Positions 1-8,307 of a stretch of DNA of 35,754 bases are shown here, one piece after another. The DNA is from Lachnospiraceae bacterium (GTDB lineage: Bacteria > Bacillota > Clostridia > Lachnospirales > Lachnospiraceae): positions 1 to 35,754 of the forward strand of contig JAFTEC010000144.1 in the NCBI GenBank assembly GCA_017453865.1, in the 5' to 3' direction. Every line of letters begins with the position of its first letter. Positions within the stretch are counted from its first letter, which is position 1. Made by a program: the position numbers and the translations under genes. The notes under the pieces are model-generated. The model saw nothing but the letters and a program-made list of their open reading frames with translations, did no database searches and was not told where the DNA came from.

Positions 1-292
1 AGGCTCAACCACACTTCTCTTCGCGGTTGTTGACAAGGAGGTTTCAAAGGAAGATATCAACAAGGCTATGAAGGCTGCTGCTACAGAGTCCTTCGGATAT
101 ACAGAGGAGCAGATCGTATCCAGCGACGTTATCGGAATGAGATTCGGTTCACTCTTTGATGCAACACAGACCATGGTAAGCCCTCTTGACGGCGGCAAGA
201 CCCAGGTTGAGGTTGTTTCCTGGTATGACAACGAGAACTCCTATACTTCACAGATGGTTCGTACCATCAAGTATTTCGCTGAGCTCGGATGA
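1..292 (+). CDS. gap: Glyceraldehyde-3-phosphate dehydrogenase, C-terminal part (truncated by the window edge)
   Basis: The reading frame is open from base 2 and ends at TGA 290-292, giving about 96 residues that match the C-terminal end of type I GAPDH. Recognisable stretches are [15 protein letters not shown], the catalytic-domain segment [20 protein letters not shown], and the terminal helix IKYFAEL. The enzyme oxidises glyceraldehyde-3-phosphate to 1,3-bisphosphoglycerate with NAD in cytosolic glycolysis. The N-terminal NAD-binding half and the catalytic cysteine lie outside the window. It precedes pgk and tpiA, the usual glycolytic order in Clostridia. A strong hairpin with a T-run follows the stop codon, so transcription may be attenuated before pgk. 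Confidence 0.96.
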   Translation, partial: GSTTLLFAVVDKEVSKEDINKAMKAAATESFGYTEEQIVSSDVIGMRFGSLFDATQTMVSPLDGGKTQVEVVSWYDNENSYTSQMVRTIKYFAELG

Positions 293-311
293 TAAAGCTT
301 TTTGACATTAT

Positions 312-351
312 GCGGTCCGGTCCGGTTTGTATCGGATCAGGACCGCTTTTT
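312..351 (+). terminator. Rho-independent terminator or attenuator between gap and pgk
   Basis: Perfect 7-bp arms GCGGTCC (312-318) and GGACCGC (340-346) continue inward through GGTCCG/CGGATC with one or two mismatches, giving a stem of about 13 bp around a short loop. Five T residues follow at 347-351. This is a standard intrinsic terminator shape. I see no convincing promoter between it and pgk, so pgk expression probably depends partly on readthrough. That last point is inference. Confidence 0.75.
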
Positions 352-378
352 GATCCTGTGGGAGCGTTCCGCAGGATC
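352..378 (+). other. Second hairpin in the gap-pgk leader
   Basis: Arms GATCCTGTG (352-360) and CGCAGGATC (370-378) pair over 9 bp with one mismatch around a 9-nt loop. It lies just after the terminator and about 13 nt before the pgk ribosome binding site. It could shield the 5' end of a processed pgk transcript or act in attenuation. The structure is visible; the function is inferred. Confidence 0.45.
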
Positions 379-404
379 ACCGAAAACAAAAAGGAGAAGA
401 TATA

Positions 405-1643
405 ATGGCATTAAACAAGAAGACTGTTGATGATTTTAACGCAAAGGGCAGAAGAGTTCTGGTCCGCTGCGATTTCAACGTTCCCCTTAAGGGCGGCGAG
501 ATCACTGACGAGACAAGGATCAATGCGGCTCTTCCGACTATCAAGAAGCTTATGGGCGACGGAGCAAAGGTTATCCTCTGCTCACATCTCGGCAAGGTTA
601 AGACCGCGGACGACAAGGACGGCAAGTCTCTTGCACCCGTTGCAAAGAAGCTTTCCGAAAAGCTGGGTAAGGATGTAAAGTTTATAGACGACGATAACGT
701 TACCGGCGCAAAGGCTACGGATGCCGTAAATGCAATGAATGACGGCGACGTTATCCTTCTTCAGAACACCAGATTCCGTTTAGAGGAAGAGACCAAGCCC
801 GAAAAAGCCGGCGAAAAGTTTGCTGAAGAGCTGTCAGACCTTGCAGACGACTATGTATGTGATGCCTTTGGTTCTGCGCACAGGGCTCATGCCTCTGTTG
901 CCGTAGTTACAAAGTATATCACGAAGAAGGGCGGAACAAACGCGGTCGGCTACCTTATGGAAAAGGAGATCAAGTTCCTCGGAAATGCGGTTGAGACACC
1001 TGTCCGTCCCTTCGTTGCGATCCTGGGCGGTGCCAAGGTTGCAGACAAGCTTGCGGTCATCGATAACCTCCTTAATAAGTGCGACACGCTTATAATCGGC
1101 GGCGGTATGGCATATACCTTCGTTAAGGCACAGGGCGGCAAGGTCGGAAAGTCACTTATCGACGATACCAAGCTTGACTACTGTAAGGAAATGATGGACA
1201 AGGCAGAGAAGCTCGGAAAGAAGCTCCTTCTTCCCGTCGACACCGTTGCTGCCGATTCTTTCCCCGATCCCATTGACGATCCGAACCTTCAGACCGTTAT
1301 CGTTAATACGGATTCCATTCCCGATGACAAGGAGGGTCTTGATATCGGACCCGAGACCAGGAAAATATATGCGGATGCCGTTAAGTCTGCAAAGACCGTT
1401 GTATGGAACGGACCTATGGGTGTTTCAGAGAATCCCGTTCTTGCAGCCGGTACCGTTGCTGTTGCCGAGGCTCTGGCGGCTACCGACGCTACGACCATTA
1501 TCGGAGGCGGGGATTCCGCTGCCGCTGTGAATAACCTTGGCTTCGGTGACAAGATGACGCATATTTCCACGGGCGGCGGCGCCTCTCTCGAATTCCTCGA
1601 GGGCAAGGAGCTCCCGGGCGTTATTTCTGCAGACGACAAATAA
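405..1643 (+). CDS. pgk: Phosphoglycerate kinase
   Basis: The enzyme transfers phosphate from 1,3-bisphosphoglycerate to ADP in cytosolic glycolysis. At 412 residues it has the normal family length. The N-terminal signature [12 protein letters not shown] (residues about 18-29) is present. It is followed by ILCSHLGK, the substrate-loop stretch [12 protein letters not shown], the [10 protein letters not shown] segment, [21 protein letters not shown] and the C-terminal nucleotide-binding GGGDSAAA and [13 protein letters not shown] motifs. The ATG at 405 follows an AAAGGAG ribosome binding site about 9 nt upstream. It sits 112 bp after gap and is separated from tpiA by 671 bp of highly structured non-coding DNA, which is unusual for this cluster. 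Confidence 0.98.
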   Translation: MALNKKTVDDFNAKGRRVLVRCDFNVPLKGGEITDETRINAALPTIKKLMGDGAKVILCSHLGKVKTADDKDGKSLAPVAKKLSEKLGKDVKFIDDDNVTGAKATDAVNAMNDGDVILLQNTRFRLEEETKPEKAGEKFAEELSDLADDYVCDAFGSAHRAHASVAVVTKYITKKGGTNAVGYLMEKEIKFLGNAVETPVRPFVAILGGAKVADKLAVIDNLLNKCDTLIIGGGMAYTFVKAQGGKVGKSLIDDTKLDYCKEMMDKAEKLGKKLLLPVDTVAADSFPDPIDDPNLQTVIVNTDSIPDDKEGLDIGPETRKIYADAVKSAKTVVWNGPMGVSENPVLAAGTVAVAEALAATDATTIIGGGDSAAAVNNLGFGDKMTHISTGGGASLEFLEGKELPGVISADDK

Positions 1644-1670
1644 AACGATTTATGTATTGATTGTTTTCGA

Positions 1671-1837
1671 CAGGGTCTCGCGGAAGTTAGTATTTACTCA
1701 CGGCTCAGACGGTTCTAGGACTTGAACTTCGCACTGTAACAGGCGCCGCTATAGAAGCGGGCGGCGCCACAGTGCTCGTTCTCGTCAAGAACCGCTGGCT
1801 AATTGTGAGTAAATACTAACGTTCCGCTTCGACCCTG
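1671..1837. repeat. Large imperfect palindrome 1 (about 167 bp) after pgk
   Basis: The outer arms begin CAGGGTC (1671-1677) and end GACCCTG (1831-1837). They continue through GTTAGTATTTACTCAC and its complement, then through a looser GGTTCT...AGAACC section. They close on GCACTGT/ACAGTGC and GGCGCCGC/GCGGCGCC around a loop near 1750-1760. The whole block can fold into a single long hairpin. The 33-bp core at 1740-1772 recurs exactly, in inverse orientation, at 1935-1967. There is no coding potential here. It looks like a mobile or dispersed hairpin element, or a structured RNA in the pgk-tpiA transcript. Confidence 0.8.
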
Positions 1838-1872
1838 GTGAAGATATTCAAGATACGTTTTCTTTTCAGCAC

Positions 1873-2033
1873 AGCCGCCACGGATTTCAGGTTTTTCTGA
1901 ACAATTAGCCATAAGTTCTTAATGAGTCGGAGTCCTGTGGCGCCGCCCGCTTCTATAGCGGCGCCTGCTACAGGACGAACGACGAATTTAGAACTTGATG
2001 AGCCGTTCAGAAAAACCTGTAGCCGGGGCGGCG
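1873..2033. repeat. Large imperfect palindrome 2 (about 161 bp), inverted copy of palindrome 1 core
   Basis: Arms CAGGTTTTTCTGAAC (1888-1902) and GTTCAGAAAAACCTG (2005-2019) are perfect 15-bp complements. The feet extend through CGCC...GGCG to about 1873 and 2033. Inner arms pair through TCCTGT/ACAGGA and the GC-rich GGCGCCGC/GCGGCGCC core. The 33-bp core at 1935-1967 is the exact reverse complement of 1740-1772 in palindrome 1. The arms outside the core differ between the two copies, so this is a family of related hairpins and not a simple duplication. Confidence 0.8.
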
Positions 2034-2048
2034 AATGAGGAAGAAAAA

Positions 2049-2115
2049 GCGGCGCCTGCTACAATGCGAAGCCCGAGTTATAGAACCGTCTGAGCCGTTC
2101 AGAAATACAGGGGTT
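2049..2115. repeat. Half copy of the hairpin element
   Basis: The segment starts GCGGCGCCTGCTACAATGCG and contains GAACCGTCTGAGCC near 2083-2096. This closely follows the reverse complement of the left arm of palindrome 1 (about 1702-1748). It then runs into GTTCAGAAATACAGG, which resembles the right foot of palindrome 2. With no matching other arm it cannot form the full hairpin. It is best read as a degraded or recombined remnant. Confidence 0.6.
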
Positions 2116-2154
2116 CAGCGGAGGCGGATGAATAAGAAGACCTGTAACCGGGGC

Positions 2155-2292
2155 GGCGGACGTGGATTAAAGAAAAACCTGCCGTGTAGGCGGACGTGGA
2201 TTAAAGAAAAACCTGCCGTGTAAGCGGCGGATGAATAATAGGCGGAGGCGGATTAAAGAAAAACCTGCCGTGTAAGCGGCGGATGAATAATA
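2155..2292. repeat. Tandem direct repeats immediately upstream of tpiA
   Basis: A 34-bp unit beginning GGCGGA and ending CCTGCCGTGTA occurs at 2155-2188, 2189-2222 and 2241-2274. The second and third are each followed by the identical 18-mer AGCGGCGGATGAATAATA (2223-2240 and 2275-2292), giving two full 52-bp units plus a partial one. Every unit contains AGAAAAACCTG, which is also the right foot of palindrome 2 at about 2009-2019, so the array probably grew from that end. It stops 22 bp before the tpiA start. There are no spacers of CRISPR type. Confidence 0.85.
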
Positions 2293-2314
2293 ACAAGAGA
2301 AAAGGAGAATTAAT

Positions 2315-3061
2315 ATGGCCAGAAGAAGAATTATTGCAGGAAACTGGAAGATGAACAAGACTCCGAGTGAGGCAGTGGAGCTTTGCAACACATTGAAGGA
2401 TCTTGTGAAGAATGACGCGGTGGATGTGGTTTACTGCGTACCCGCTATCGATATCGTACCGGTTGCGGAGGCTGTAAAGGGAAGCAATGTGCGTGTAGGC
2501 GCAGAGAACTTCTATATTGAGGATAAGGGTGCTTTTACCGGAGAGATCTCCGCTCCGATGCTTAAGGATGCGGGAGTTGAGTACATTATCATCGGACATT
2601 CCGAAAGAAGGGATATCTTCGGTGAGAATGATGTGCTGATTAACGCAAAGGTAAAGAAGGCATTTGCAGCAGGCTTAAATCCCATACTCTGCTGCGGTGA
2701 GTCGCTTTCACTCCGTAAGGCCGGAACCTATAAGGAATGGATCGCACGTCAGATCAAGTGGGATCTGGACGGTGTGAGCGCAGATCAGGTAAAGAAGCTG
2801 GTTATAGCCTACGAGCCTATATGGGCCATCGGAACCGGTGAGACTGCGACTGCAGATCAGGCAGAAGAGGTTTGCAGGATGATAAGAGAGCAGATCGCTG
2901 AGATGTACGATGCTGCAACCGCAGAGGAGGTACGGATCCAGTACGGCGGTTCAATGAATGCCGGCAATGCCGCAGAGCTTCTTAGTAAGGATAATATCGA
3001 CGGCGGACTTATCGGAGGCGCTTCACTTAAAGAGGACTTCGGAAAGATCGTCAATGCATAA
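2315..3061 (+). CDS. tpiA: Triosephosphate isomerase
   Basis: It interconverts dihydroxyacetone phosphate and glyceraldehyde-3-phosphate in the cytosol. The 248 residues are the standard length of this TIM barrel. The active-site stretches are all visible: AGNWKMNKT (catalytic Lys, residues about 8-16), IIGHSERR (catalytic His), [14 protein letters not shown] (catalytic Glu and the mobile loop 6), IQYGGSMN and the phosphate-binding GGLIGGASL near the C-terminus. The ATG at 2315 follows AAAAGGAG about 8 nt upstream, directly after the tandem array. A chemoreceptor gene starts 47 bp downstream with no obvious terminator between them, so they may be cotranscribed. Confidence 0.98.
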   Translation: MARRRIIAGNWKMNKTPSEAVELCNTLKDLVKNDAVDVVYCVPAIDIVPVAEAVKGSNVRVGAENFYIEDKGAFTGEISAPMLKDAGVEYIIIGHSERRDIFGENDVLINAKVKKAFAAGLNPILCCGESLSLRKAGTYKEWIARQIKWDLDGVSADQVKKLVIAYEPIWAIGTGETATADQAEEVCRMIREQIAEMYDAATAEEVRIQYGGSMNAGNAAELLSKDNIDGGLIGGASLKEDFGKIVNA

Positions 3062-3108
3062 ATAAATCAGGGTAACTGAGTTGTTAAGATTTATGGAGGA
3101 ATTCTCAT

Positions 3109-5145
3109 ATGGGTACAGTCAGGGATCCGGAAAAAAACGGAGCCGGTAAAGTAAGCTTCCGGGACAGTATAAAGACGAAGCTTCTTTTGGTCATGGTTCT
3201 GATAACCGCAATACCGCTTATCATTTCCAGTATTGTAAGCTATAATACCGCCAGGGCAAAGGCCATTGCAGATGCCCAGGACTCACTGGAATGGCAGGCC
3301 TGGTATCTGGAGGACAGTTTCTCGAAGATAATCGAGACCAATATGGCCGCAATGAAGACTCTGGCGGAAGCACCAAGTACGATTGCATATTTGAACGATC
3401 CCTCGGGAGCAACCGTTCCCGAGGAAAATATGATGACGCAGCTTCACGGGGTTGATGATTTTCTGGCAGACGGCAACGGAACCTGTATCACTAATGCCGA
3501 AGGTATGCAGATCCTCCGGTCCAAGGGAGACTGTGTTGATGTTGCTGACAGAGAGTACTTCAAGCAGGCCATGTCAGGTCAGATGTATGTATCTGACCTT
3601 ATCGTAAGCAAGTCAACGGGTAAAAGGCAGATAACCATTGCTGTTCCGGTATATGCCGAGGGCTCTGATAACGAAACCATAGGTATTGTGCAGAGAAACT
3701 ATGAGCTTTCGGATCTCCATGCTTTTCTTGCGTCGGAATCCGGTGATGCATTTGTCGCCGACAGAAACGGTGACCTTTTGGCACATGCCCAATACGAGTA
3801 TGGCGAAGGGGCACATGAGGAAGAATCAAGAGCCACAAGCGAATTTATGACCTCCGGAAAGGAAGAGGGTTTTTATGTTGCCGATACCGGAAAGGGTTAC
3901 AGCGCTTATATAGCCTATGTTATCGAACCGAAAACCCATTTCGCGGTCGTTACGGCCAATAATTCAAAAACGGTGCTCTCGGATGCCAACCGTTCCGCTA
4001 TAATAACTGTTATTGTGGGTATCATAATGCTGATAATTGCCATTATCATTTCAATAATTATGGCGAACAGCTTTACTTCTCCCATAACGGCCATAAGTGC
4101 CTCTCTTGATGACCTGTCGGACGGACGGTTCACCAAGGTGAGGGGGTTTGACAGGAGAAAGGATGAATTCGGACTCATTTCCGGATCTACAAATACGGTC
4201 ATAGACAGGCTTTCGGAGATAGTATCTCATATTAAGAAGTCTGCCGAGGGAGTGGGGAGATCCTCAGAGGATCTTTCCGAGATGGCCAACCAGATATCCT
4301 TGACAACAGAGGACGTATCAAATGCGGTTCAGCAGATCGCTAGCGGTGCGACCCAGCAGGCGGACGAGATTCAGTCTGCATCGGAGAATGTGGGAAGGAT
4401 CGGGGATGCCGTGCAGGATGTAAAGGGTTCATCGGGAACATTGCAGGAGCTTGCCGGAAAGATGAAGGAGGCTTCGGAGATTTCCGGAAGGTCGCTTGAA
4501 GCACTGCAGAATTCCTCCGGCGAGATGACCTCGAAGATAGACAATATCACAAGCGCCATTGAGGCTACACAGAATGCGGTCTCTAATATCAATGACAGGG
4601 TGGAGGGCATTTCCTCCATCGCGAGCCAGACAAACCTGCTTTCACTCAATGCTTCCATAGAGGCGGCAAGAGCGGGAGAAGCCGGAAGAGGCTTTGCGGT
4701 CGTTGCCGAGGAAATCGGAAAGCTCGCTGACGATTCAAGGATAATGGCTGAGGAGATCCGCAAGGAAATGGATGTCCTTTTACAGCAGTCCGGTGCGGCT
4801 GTCGGCGTTGCCGATGAGGTCCGTCAGGGCAATATGGAGCAGCAGACGGCTCTAGGAGAGACCATTGAATCAATTAACGGAATGATCACCGATATCAACG
4901 AAACCGTCGGTGGTGTTCAGCAGATCTCGGAGGGCGCCGAGACCTGCGATACTTCAAAGAATACGGTTGTGGACGCCATGAGCGCACTCTCAGCCATATC
5001 TGAGCAAAATGCTGCATCAAGTCAAGAGACCGGGGCTTCGATGGAGGAGCTTTCCGCTACGGTTACCACACTGGCGGGTGAGGCAAACGGCCTTAAGGAC
5101 ATCGCAAAGCAGCTTAATGACGAAATGGCGTTCTTTAAGAACTAG
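3109..5145 (+). CDS. Methyl-accepting chemotaxis protein with extracellular Cache-type sensor
   Basis: The 678-aa receptor has a short cytoplasmic start and a first membrane segment at about residues 24-45 ([20 protein letters not shown]). An extracellular region of about 250 residues resembles a double Cache domain. A second membrane segment is at about 295-321, followed by a HAMP region and a long cytoplasmic coiled coil. The conserved signalling tip, [20 protein letters not shown], begins near residue 503 and is followed by [16 protein letters not shown]. It should form arrays with CheA and CheW and control flagellar rotation. No C-terminal CheR-binding pentapeptide is seen. The ligand is unknown. 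GGAGG precedes ATG 3109, and the next gene starts 5 bp after its stop. Confidence 0.95.
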   Translation: MGTVRDPEKNGAGKVSFRDSIKTKLLLVMVLITAIPLIISSIVSYNTARAKAIADAQDSLEWQAWYLEDSFSKIIETNMAAMKTLAEAPSTIAYLNDPSGATVPEENMMTQLHGVDDFLADGNGTCITNAEGMQILRSKGDCVDVADREYFKQAMSGQMYVSDLIVSKSTGKRQITIAVPVYAEGSDNETIGIVQRNYELSDLHAFLASESGDAFVADRNGDLLAHAQYEYGEGAHEEESRATSEFMTSGKEEGFYVADTGKGYSAYIAYVIEPKTHFAVVTANNSKTVLSDANRSAIITVIVGIIMLIIAIIISIIMANSFTSPITAISASLDDLSDGRFTKVRGFDRRKDEFGLISGSTNTVIDRLSEIVSHIKKSAEGVGRSSEDLSEMANQISLTTEDVSNAVQQIASGATQQADEIQSASENVGRIGDAVQDVKGSSGTLQELAGKMKEASEISGRSLEALQNSSGEMTSKIDNITSAIEATQNAVSNINDRVEGISSIASQTNLLSLNASIEAARAGEAGRGFAVVAEEIGKLADDSRIMAEEIRKEMDVLLQQSGAAVGVADEVRQGNMEQQTALGETIESINGMITDINETVGGVQQISEGAETCDTSKNTVVDAMSALSAISEQNAASSQETGASMEELSATVTTLAGEANGLKDIAKQLNDEMAFFKN

Positions 5146-5150
5146 GAGCT

Positions 5151-7802
5151 ATGTCAGATCTTGTGACTGACAAAAAAATAAAGAACCTTATCAAAGCGGG
5201 AGGCATTTTTCTCATATGCCTCTCCGCTTTTCTTGTTGTGTTTTATCAGGTCTACGGGCATTACAGGAACCGCAGGATGAAGCTTGCGATAGATACCGGG
5301 AATGCTGTGGAATCCCGTTTGATCGAATATATAGATGCCGGCATGTACTGCACGGACATGCTTAATATCATATGCACAGGCTATGGGATCAGAGAAAAGG
5401 AGAAGATCGACTCCGCCTGTGAGAAATTCATGAACGGGGAATATGACATCCTTAAGATGGTCATGATCTTTAACGGGGATGAGCTTGAATACATCTATCC
5501 TTCAAATTCCAGAGGGGTTATAGTTCCGGATCTTCTGACAGAGGGAAACACTCTTTCGAGTGAGGCCGCCTATTCCAGAGTAAACGGGAGGAAGATAATA
5601 TCCGATTCCTTTAACCTTTTAAGCGGTGAAAAGGTTTTTGCGATCGTACAGTTCTTCAGGGAGGAGTCGGGTGATGTGCCCGAGGGGTCCGAGCGTATGG
5701 GCTATGCGGTCGTCGTCCTCGATCAGGATGAGCTCTTAAAGCGCTCCGGAGTATATGACTTAAGCAGTCAGGGCTACAATTACAGGTTCTACAGGATAAA
5801 TCCAGCCACCGGTACAGTAAAGAATCTGGCTGACTTCGGAGAGAAATTCATATACCAGCCCGTCGCTGTCGATATGTCAATGCCGAATCAGGAAACCTGG
5901 CATCTTCTGCTTTCCTTAAACGGAGGGTGGGTAAACACCGCGGAAATTGCCGCGGGACTGGCTGTTGCCTTTCTTGTGTCCCTCCTCACCTCGATAGTTT
6001 TTTATCTCTTTTTCTCCCTGAAGGGAAGGGAGGAGGAGCTGAGCCGCCTTTCCTATTCCGATCCCCTTACAAAGGTCAGGAATTCCAGAGCCTATACGGA
6101 TTCCCTTGAGGAGCTCAGATCAAATCATGAAAAATACGGAATAATCTATATAGATGTAAATGATTTCAAGAAGATAAACGATACATACGGCCATAAGACC
6201 GGCGACGAGATACTCCATATCACGGCAGAAAGGCTTGCAAATGTCATACGCCATGGGGATACGGTTTACAGGATAGGAGGAGATGAATTCGCTGCCATTA
6301 TCCGCGGGGAACATGAAAAGAGCTTTTTCGAGGCTATCATCCGCAGGATGAAGGAGGTAATGAACAGAAAGGTCACCTTATACGGAAAAGCCGTAAATGT
6401 GTCCATAAGCTGCGGCTTTGGACGCTATCCCGAGGACGGTACCGACTATGAATCAGTGATACAGATCGCAGATTCTGAAATGTACAGGGACAAGGCGCTG
6501 CAGAAGAGCATGGAGACCGGGGGTTCCTACTGGTTCGATCATGATGTGATGACGGGGCTTTATAACAGGGATGGCTTCTTTAAGGCGGTATCCTTAAGGC
6601 TTAAGGAAAACAGTATTTCCGGCTACTATATGATAAGCACCGACATCCGTAACTTTAAGATAATAAACCAGCTCTACGGTATGGGAAAGGGAAATGAGGT
6701 ACTTGTAAACGAGGCGAGGCTTCTTACCATCGAATACGGCGAAAAGGGAATGATCTGTGCCCGTATTAACGGCGACCTTTTTTCACTCCTTATCGACAAG
6801 GATGCATATAATGAGGAGGAGCTTCTGTCCAGTATAAAGGATTTCGCAAAGAATGCCGTGGGTGACGGATACCGTATGGTCATAAAGATCGGTGTTTATG
6901 AGGTGGAGGATCCCGAAATGAGCCCCGCCATTATGCTCGATAAGACCGCCATGGCACTGAAGAGCGTATATGATGACGAGGAAACGGAGCTTGTCTACTA
7001 TACCGAGGACATGATGAAGGACACCCTTATCGAGAATGAGGTGCTGTCCCGCTTTGACAGGGCGTTAATTAACGACGAATTCAAGATGTACCTGCAGCCC
7101 CAGGTTGACAGGTACGGAAATCTCCTCGGAGCGGAGGCTCTGGCCCGCTGGGTTTCAGACGGAAAGGTTGTATCTCCCGGGGAGTTCATTCCGGTGCTTG
7201 AAAAGACAAACCAGATCTACAGGCTGGATGAGGTCATTTGGGAAAAGGCAGCGAAGAAGCTTAACGAGTGGAAGGGCACCCCTCTTGAAAAAATGAGCAT
7301 TTCGGTAAATATCTCCCCGAAGGATATCTACTACCTTGATATAGAGAATAATCTCCGGACGCTTAGGGCAAAGTATGACCTAACCCCGGACAAGCTTAAG
7401 CTTGAGATCACCGAAACCGCCGTAATGCTTGACAGGACAGACGGCTCGAAGCTCGTTGACAAGCTGCAGGAGCAGGGCTTCCAGGTGGAGATGGACGACT
7501 TCGGCAGCGGCTATTCTTCACTTAATATGCTTAAGGATATAAAGATCGATGTACTGAAGATAGATATGGGCTTCTTAATCAAGACAGAGGACGAGGAAAG
7601 AGCAAGGGTCATCCTGGATTCCGTCATTTCCATGGCAAAAAGGCTTGGGATGACTGTTATTGCAGAGGGTGTCGAGAGTAAGAAGCAGCTTAGCTTCCTT
7701 TCGGAAATGGGCTGCGATATATTCCAGGGCTTCTATTTCTCAAAGCCGTTGTCACCGGAAAGCTTCGAGCTTGTATACAGGGATACGGAGATCAATTCGT
7801 AA
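5151..7802 (+). CDS. Membrane GGDEF-(degenerate GGDEF)-EAL c-di-GMP enzyme
   Basis: The protein has 883 residues. A first membrane segment is at about residues 14-34, followed by an extracellular sensor region of roughly 220 residues and a second membrane segment at about 258-288. The first GGDEF domain has an intact active site at residues 376-380 and an intact RxxD inhibitory site (RHGD) five residues before it, so diguanylate cyclase activity is expected. A second GGDEF-like fold carries NGDLF at 540-544 in place of the signature and should be inactive. The EAL domain has EAL at 662-664 plus SVNIS, LEITET, DDFGSGYSSL, LKIDM and AEGVE, all expected for phosphodiesterase activity. The ribosome binding site AGGAG overlaps the stop codon of the chemoreceptor gene, so the two are coupled. 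The 3' end overlaps a convergent gene by 11 bp. Confidence 0.95.
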   Translation: MSDLVTDKKIKNLIKAGGIFLICLSAFLVVFYQVYGHYRNRRMKLAIDTGNAVESRLIEYIDAGMYCTDMLNIICTGYGIREKEKIDSACEKFMNGEYDILKMVMIFNGDELEYIYPSNSRGVIVPDLLTEGNTLSSEAAYSRVNGRKIISDSFNLLSGEKVFAIVQFFREESGDVPEGSERMGYAVVVLDQDELLKRSGVYDLSSQGYNYRFYRINPATGTVKNLADFGEKFIYQPVAVDMSMPNQETWHLLLSLNGGWVNTAEIAAGLAVAFLVSLLTSIVFYLFFSLKGREEELSRLSYSDPLTKVRNSRAYTDSLEELRSNHEKYGIIYIDVNDFKKINDTYGHKTGDEILHITAERLANVIRHGDTVYRIGGDEFAAIIRGEHEKSFFEAIIRRMKEVMNRKVTLYGKAVNVSISCGFGRYPEDGTDYESVIQIADSEMYRDKALQKSMETGGSYWFDHDVMTGLYNRDGFFKAVSLRLKENSISGYYMISTDIRNFKIINQLYGMGKGNEVLVNEARLLTIEYGEKGMICARINGDLFSLLIDKDAYNEEELLSSIKDFAKNAVGDGYRMVIKIGVYEVEDPEMSPAIMLDKTAMALKSVYDDEETELVYYTEDMMKDTLIENEVLSRFDRALINDEFKMYLQPQVDRYGNLLGAEALARWVSDGKVVSPGEFIPVLEKTNQIYRLDEVIWEKAAKKLNEWKGTPLEKMSISVNISPKDIYYLDIENNLRTLRAKYDLTPDKLKLEITETAVMLDRTDGSKLVDKLQEQGFQVEMDDFGSGYSSLNMLKDIKIDVLKIDMGFLIKTEDEERARVILDSVISMAKRLGMTVIAEGVESKKQLSFLSEMGCDIFQGFYFSKPLSPESFELVYRDTEINS

Positions 7803-8307
7803 GGGGATATTCGCAGGTCCAGGGCCACTCCTTATTGTATGGGAAGAAATTATATCTGATGTATTCGTATTCACTGCCGCGTTTTTCCGCATTTCCCTTT
7901 ATGGCCTCCTTAACAGCCTCTTTTATTTCAGGCTCCACGCCATAAAGGGCATACTGGTTTATCTTTGTGACGCTCCCGGGTATCTCTGCTTTGTCAAGGG
8001 CCTGGGGAAAGCAGATAAGAGTGGTCATATCCTTGTCGTAGAGACAGTAGCTAAAGGAAGTAAAATAGGGGTTTCCCGCTGCCACCTCTATGTATTTAAG
8101 GTTTATCTGGTTTCTGAAGGTGTCCGCCGCAATGGATTCCACACCTTCGCCGATATGTATCCCCATAACGTTATTATTGGGTCTCATGGAATGGTTATCG
8201 AGGATCACCAGAGGAGGACCGTCTATTTCCGCCCTCGCTTCAATGGATCCCGGGATCCCCAAACCTAAGAAAAATATTACTGCTGCAAGAAATACTGATT
8301 TTTTCAA
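7792..8307 (-). CDS. Small secreted leucine-rich-repeat (LRR_5/BspA-like) protein
   Basis: The 171-aa protein starts with a clear signal peptide (MKKS, then AAVIFFLGLGIPG, with likely cleavage after EARA). It carries LRR_5-style repeats: IHIGEGVESIAADTFRNQ, then LKYIEVAAGNPYF, then AEIPGSVTKINQYALYG. Such repeats occur in BspA-like surface proteins. No anchor or sortase motif is seen, so it is probably secreted. The start is TTG at 8307-8305, overlapping the TGA of the upstream lipoprotein gene (TTGA), with AAAGGA about 12 nt before it. Translational coupling is therefore likely. The specific role is unknown. Confidence 0.75.
   Translation of the reverse strand: MKKSVFLAAVIFFLGLGIPGSIEARAEIDGPPLVILDNHSMRPNNNVMGIHIGEGVESIAADTFRNQINLKYIEVAAGNPYFTSFSYCLYDKDMTTLICFPQALDKAEIPGSVTKINQYALYGVEPEIKEAVKEAIKGNAEKRGSEYEYIRYNFFPYNKEWPWTCEYPLTN

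Noticed and set aside
2155-2292. CRISPR-like repeats
   Set aside because: The units lie head to tail with either no spacer or an identical 18-mer, there are only three, and no cas genes are present.
2035-2599. Short open frames inside the pgk-tpiA spacer (62-132 aa)
   Set aside because: They consist of repeat-derived sequence on either strand, without ribosome binding sites, or run antisense into tpiA.
7660-8268. 202-aa plus-strand open frame after the GGDEF-EAL gene
   Set aside because: It overlaps the EAL end and runs antisense to the LRR gene, whose signal peptide and repeats make it the better choice.
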